Assembly (NCBI GenBank): GCA_950022655.1 | Contig: OX465584.1 | Span: 5,217,694-5,281,693 of the forward strand | DNA length: 64,000 nt | Reading direction: 5' to 3' | Source: Alentia gelatinosa | Taxonomy: Eukaryota; Annelida; Polychaeta; Phyllodocida; Polynoidae | Part shown: piece after piece, positions 62,291-64,000 of the stretch | Layout of the letters: the number at the start of each line of letters is the position of its first letter | Numbering within the stretch: position 1 is the stretch's first letter | Translations under genes and position numbers: made by a program | The notes under the pieces: model-generated | Told to the model about the DNA's origin: nothing | What the model saw: only the letters and a program-made list of their open reading frames with translations | The model's database searches: none

Positions 62291-64000
62291 ATTCTCGAGA
62301 AATCTTCTATCTTACATAAAGTATACTAGACAAGAGAGCTGAAAGAGCCGGGGGGGGGGGGGGCTTCATTTTTGCATAGAAATACGCAGTGTGGCTTCTT
62401 AATCTGTGTGGATCTGGCAGGGCCATAATTTATGCAGTGCTTCATCAAAATACGAGTATTCTAAAGCCACTCATATTGCAGGTGTAGAAATAAGCTGTCA
62501 CATTATCTAAACTGTGATCAAAATAGGGAATCAAACGTCGCTTGAGTAAATTCTCAGGTAGTCTTTCCAAGCACAGGAAATTGAAGAAACCTCACATGGT
62601 AACAGTTTTAGTACCCGGGGGTAAGAACTTAAGTGTATTGTCTTTATTTGATATAATTGCAAACAGAAACCTGCCTGCACACTGAAATCGTCATATAGCC
62701 CCAGGAGATATGTGAACAAAACCAGCTTGCCTTAATATCGTCAGGCTTAAGGCCAACATGATCTATTAACCATATATTAGAGTTGCATTCACAGTGCCCT
62801 CGGCTCGAAGGGACATCTGTTTAGGGGAAGCACCACTGATGTGGATATCAATTTATATCTATCTAGGCCACCTAGATATGACTCCCGATATGTAAAGCAC
62901 ATTGAATGTGTAATCCCTAATAATCGTTTATTTTGGATATTTGATAAAATTGTATGTATCTTTTGTAATGCCTGGTGAGCCTAACCTGACGAAACCTTGT
63001 CCATTTTTCTCACTTAAATATTAATTTTCGACTTGACCTAGATACAGTGTCAACAAAGAGTTATTTACATTTCATTAGTGACCTAAAGTATCAACATGTC
63101 AGAGTCCAGGAGATCCATGGAGAGTACCTTAGTTACGGCAACGCCTTGAAACGGAAGATTCCAAAATAGCATCACAAGAGGCGCTTTTGTCTCGTTTTAG
63201 AAAAACAGTTATTTAAATAATAACTCATTTCTAGACCAATACACCCAAAACAGACAAACACGAGCAAAACAAATAAATTTAGGTGGAAGGAACAAGATCG
63301 TTAATTGAACAGAACGTCCATGTAGTTTTTTTTTTTTTTGTTTTTTTTTGTTTGATTTCTTTCCCCAATGAGTGAAGCTCTTTATTGACAAATTATACTT
63401 TGGTATTCCACTTATCTGCGTGGTCTTGTGCAAAGTAGAACAGTGGGATTTCTGAACGTTAGGATGGGCAAAAGTAAAGGAAGCCCATAAGCAGTTACAT
63501 ATCTCGTTCATACTTTTGATAACAATCTACCATCTACTAAAGTACTAAGTGTCTTTGAAGTTATACTTTTTCTTTTTTTTTAATAAAAAATCTCTTCATT
63601 CTCAGTAATTCAATGCGCTGACATAGTGAAATTTCACGTTTTGTAAAACATTGACTGGGCATTTGAATGAGTGACTGAGTGACACTTTACACCGCAGTCA
63701 GACTGGATGTAGGGCCATACCCCTAATGCTGTTAAAAATGTGTATTTGTTACTGATTGGAACCTGAGTAACCTGCTGTAACTGATACCTCATAAATAAAT
63801 AGCATTTTAACAAAAGATGGCAGCGGGCAGTGAGGTGTACTCGTGAGAGTGCAGGACCAAACACGTTTAACTCAGTGGGTAACCCTCCCGCTACGTTTCT
63901 TTGCCATTACCTAATATCTAAAACAAAGGCCAAGCTACAAGAAGATCAATGAGACCACCTCAAAAACTTACCAACATGGATGCCAGTCTAAGAGAATTTC
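62291..64000. other. No gene; poly-G tract
   Basis: A run of 14 G lies at 62350-62363 and T-rich runs near 63326. No caprin exon, repeat element or RNA gene was recognised to the end of the window. Confidence 0.5.

Overview
The window is animal nuclear DNA: genes split by introns, a tRNA gene array, tRNA-derived SINEs, many small inverted-repeat transposons and long simple repeats. SINE-rich, fold-back-rich, minisatellite-rich sequence of this kind suggests a marine invertebrate, most likely a mollusc and perhaps a bivalve. That assignment is inference; no species-diagnostic gene is present.

Layout. Positions 1-2960 hold a segmental array with three identical tRNA-Glu(TTC) genes and one unit that has lost its tRNA. 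Positions 3000-28000 look free of intact protein genes. They contain minisatellites (7310-8512, 9165-10650), fold-back elements, SINEs, a decayed tyrosine-recombinase fragment near 18900, and a CCTG tract of about 161 pure units (24173-24816). A hAT-transposase-derived zinc-finger gene lies on the minus strand at 28238-30553. A C2H2 zinc-finger gene with 14 intact fingers lies on the minus strand at 33409-34899.

The main gene is a 17-exon PARP2-type poly(ADP-ribose) polymerase on the plus strand, 40114-57360. I reconstructed it exon by exon: 2268 nt, 755 residues, all splice phases consistent. It carries the WGR, helical and catalytic modules with an intact H602/Y636/E733 triad. It also has two N-terminal WWE domains, which vertebrate PARP2 lacks. 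The acceptor and first codons of the second WWE exon have been amplified into a 66-bp ladder of decoy splice acceptors (43097-43685). Its introns are packed with mobile elements. About 3.5 kb downstream the first coding exon of a caprin-like RNA-binding protein begins (60854-60967); the rest of that gene is not seen in the window.

How the parts relate: the PARP protein would combine an ADP-ribose writer with likely ADP-ribose readers. Caprin family members belong to RNA granules. No operon logic applies. Most of the remaining sequence is mobile-element debris in which a few fold-back families share heads or a common hairpin-tip motif.
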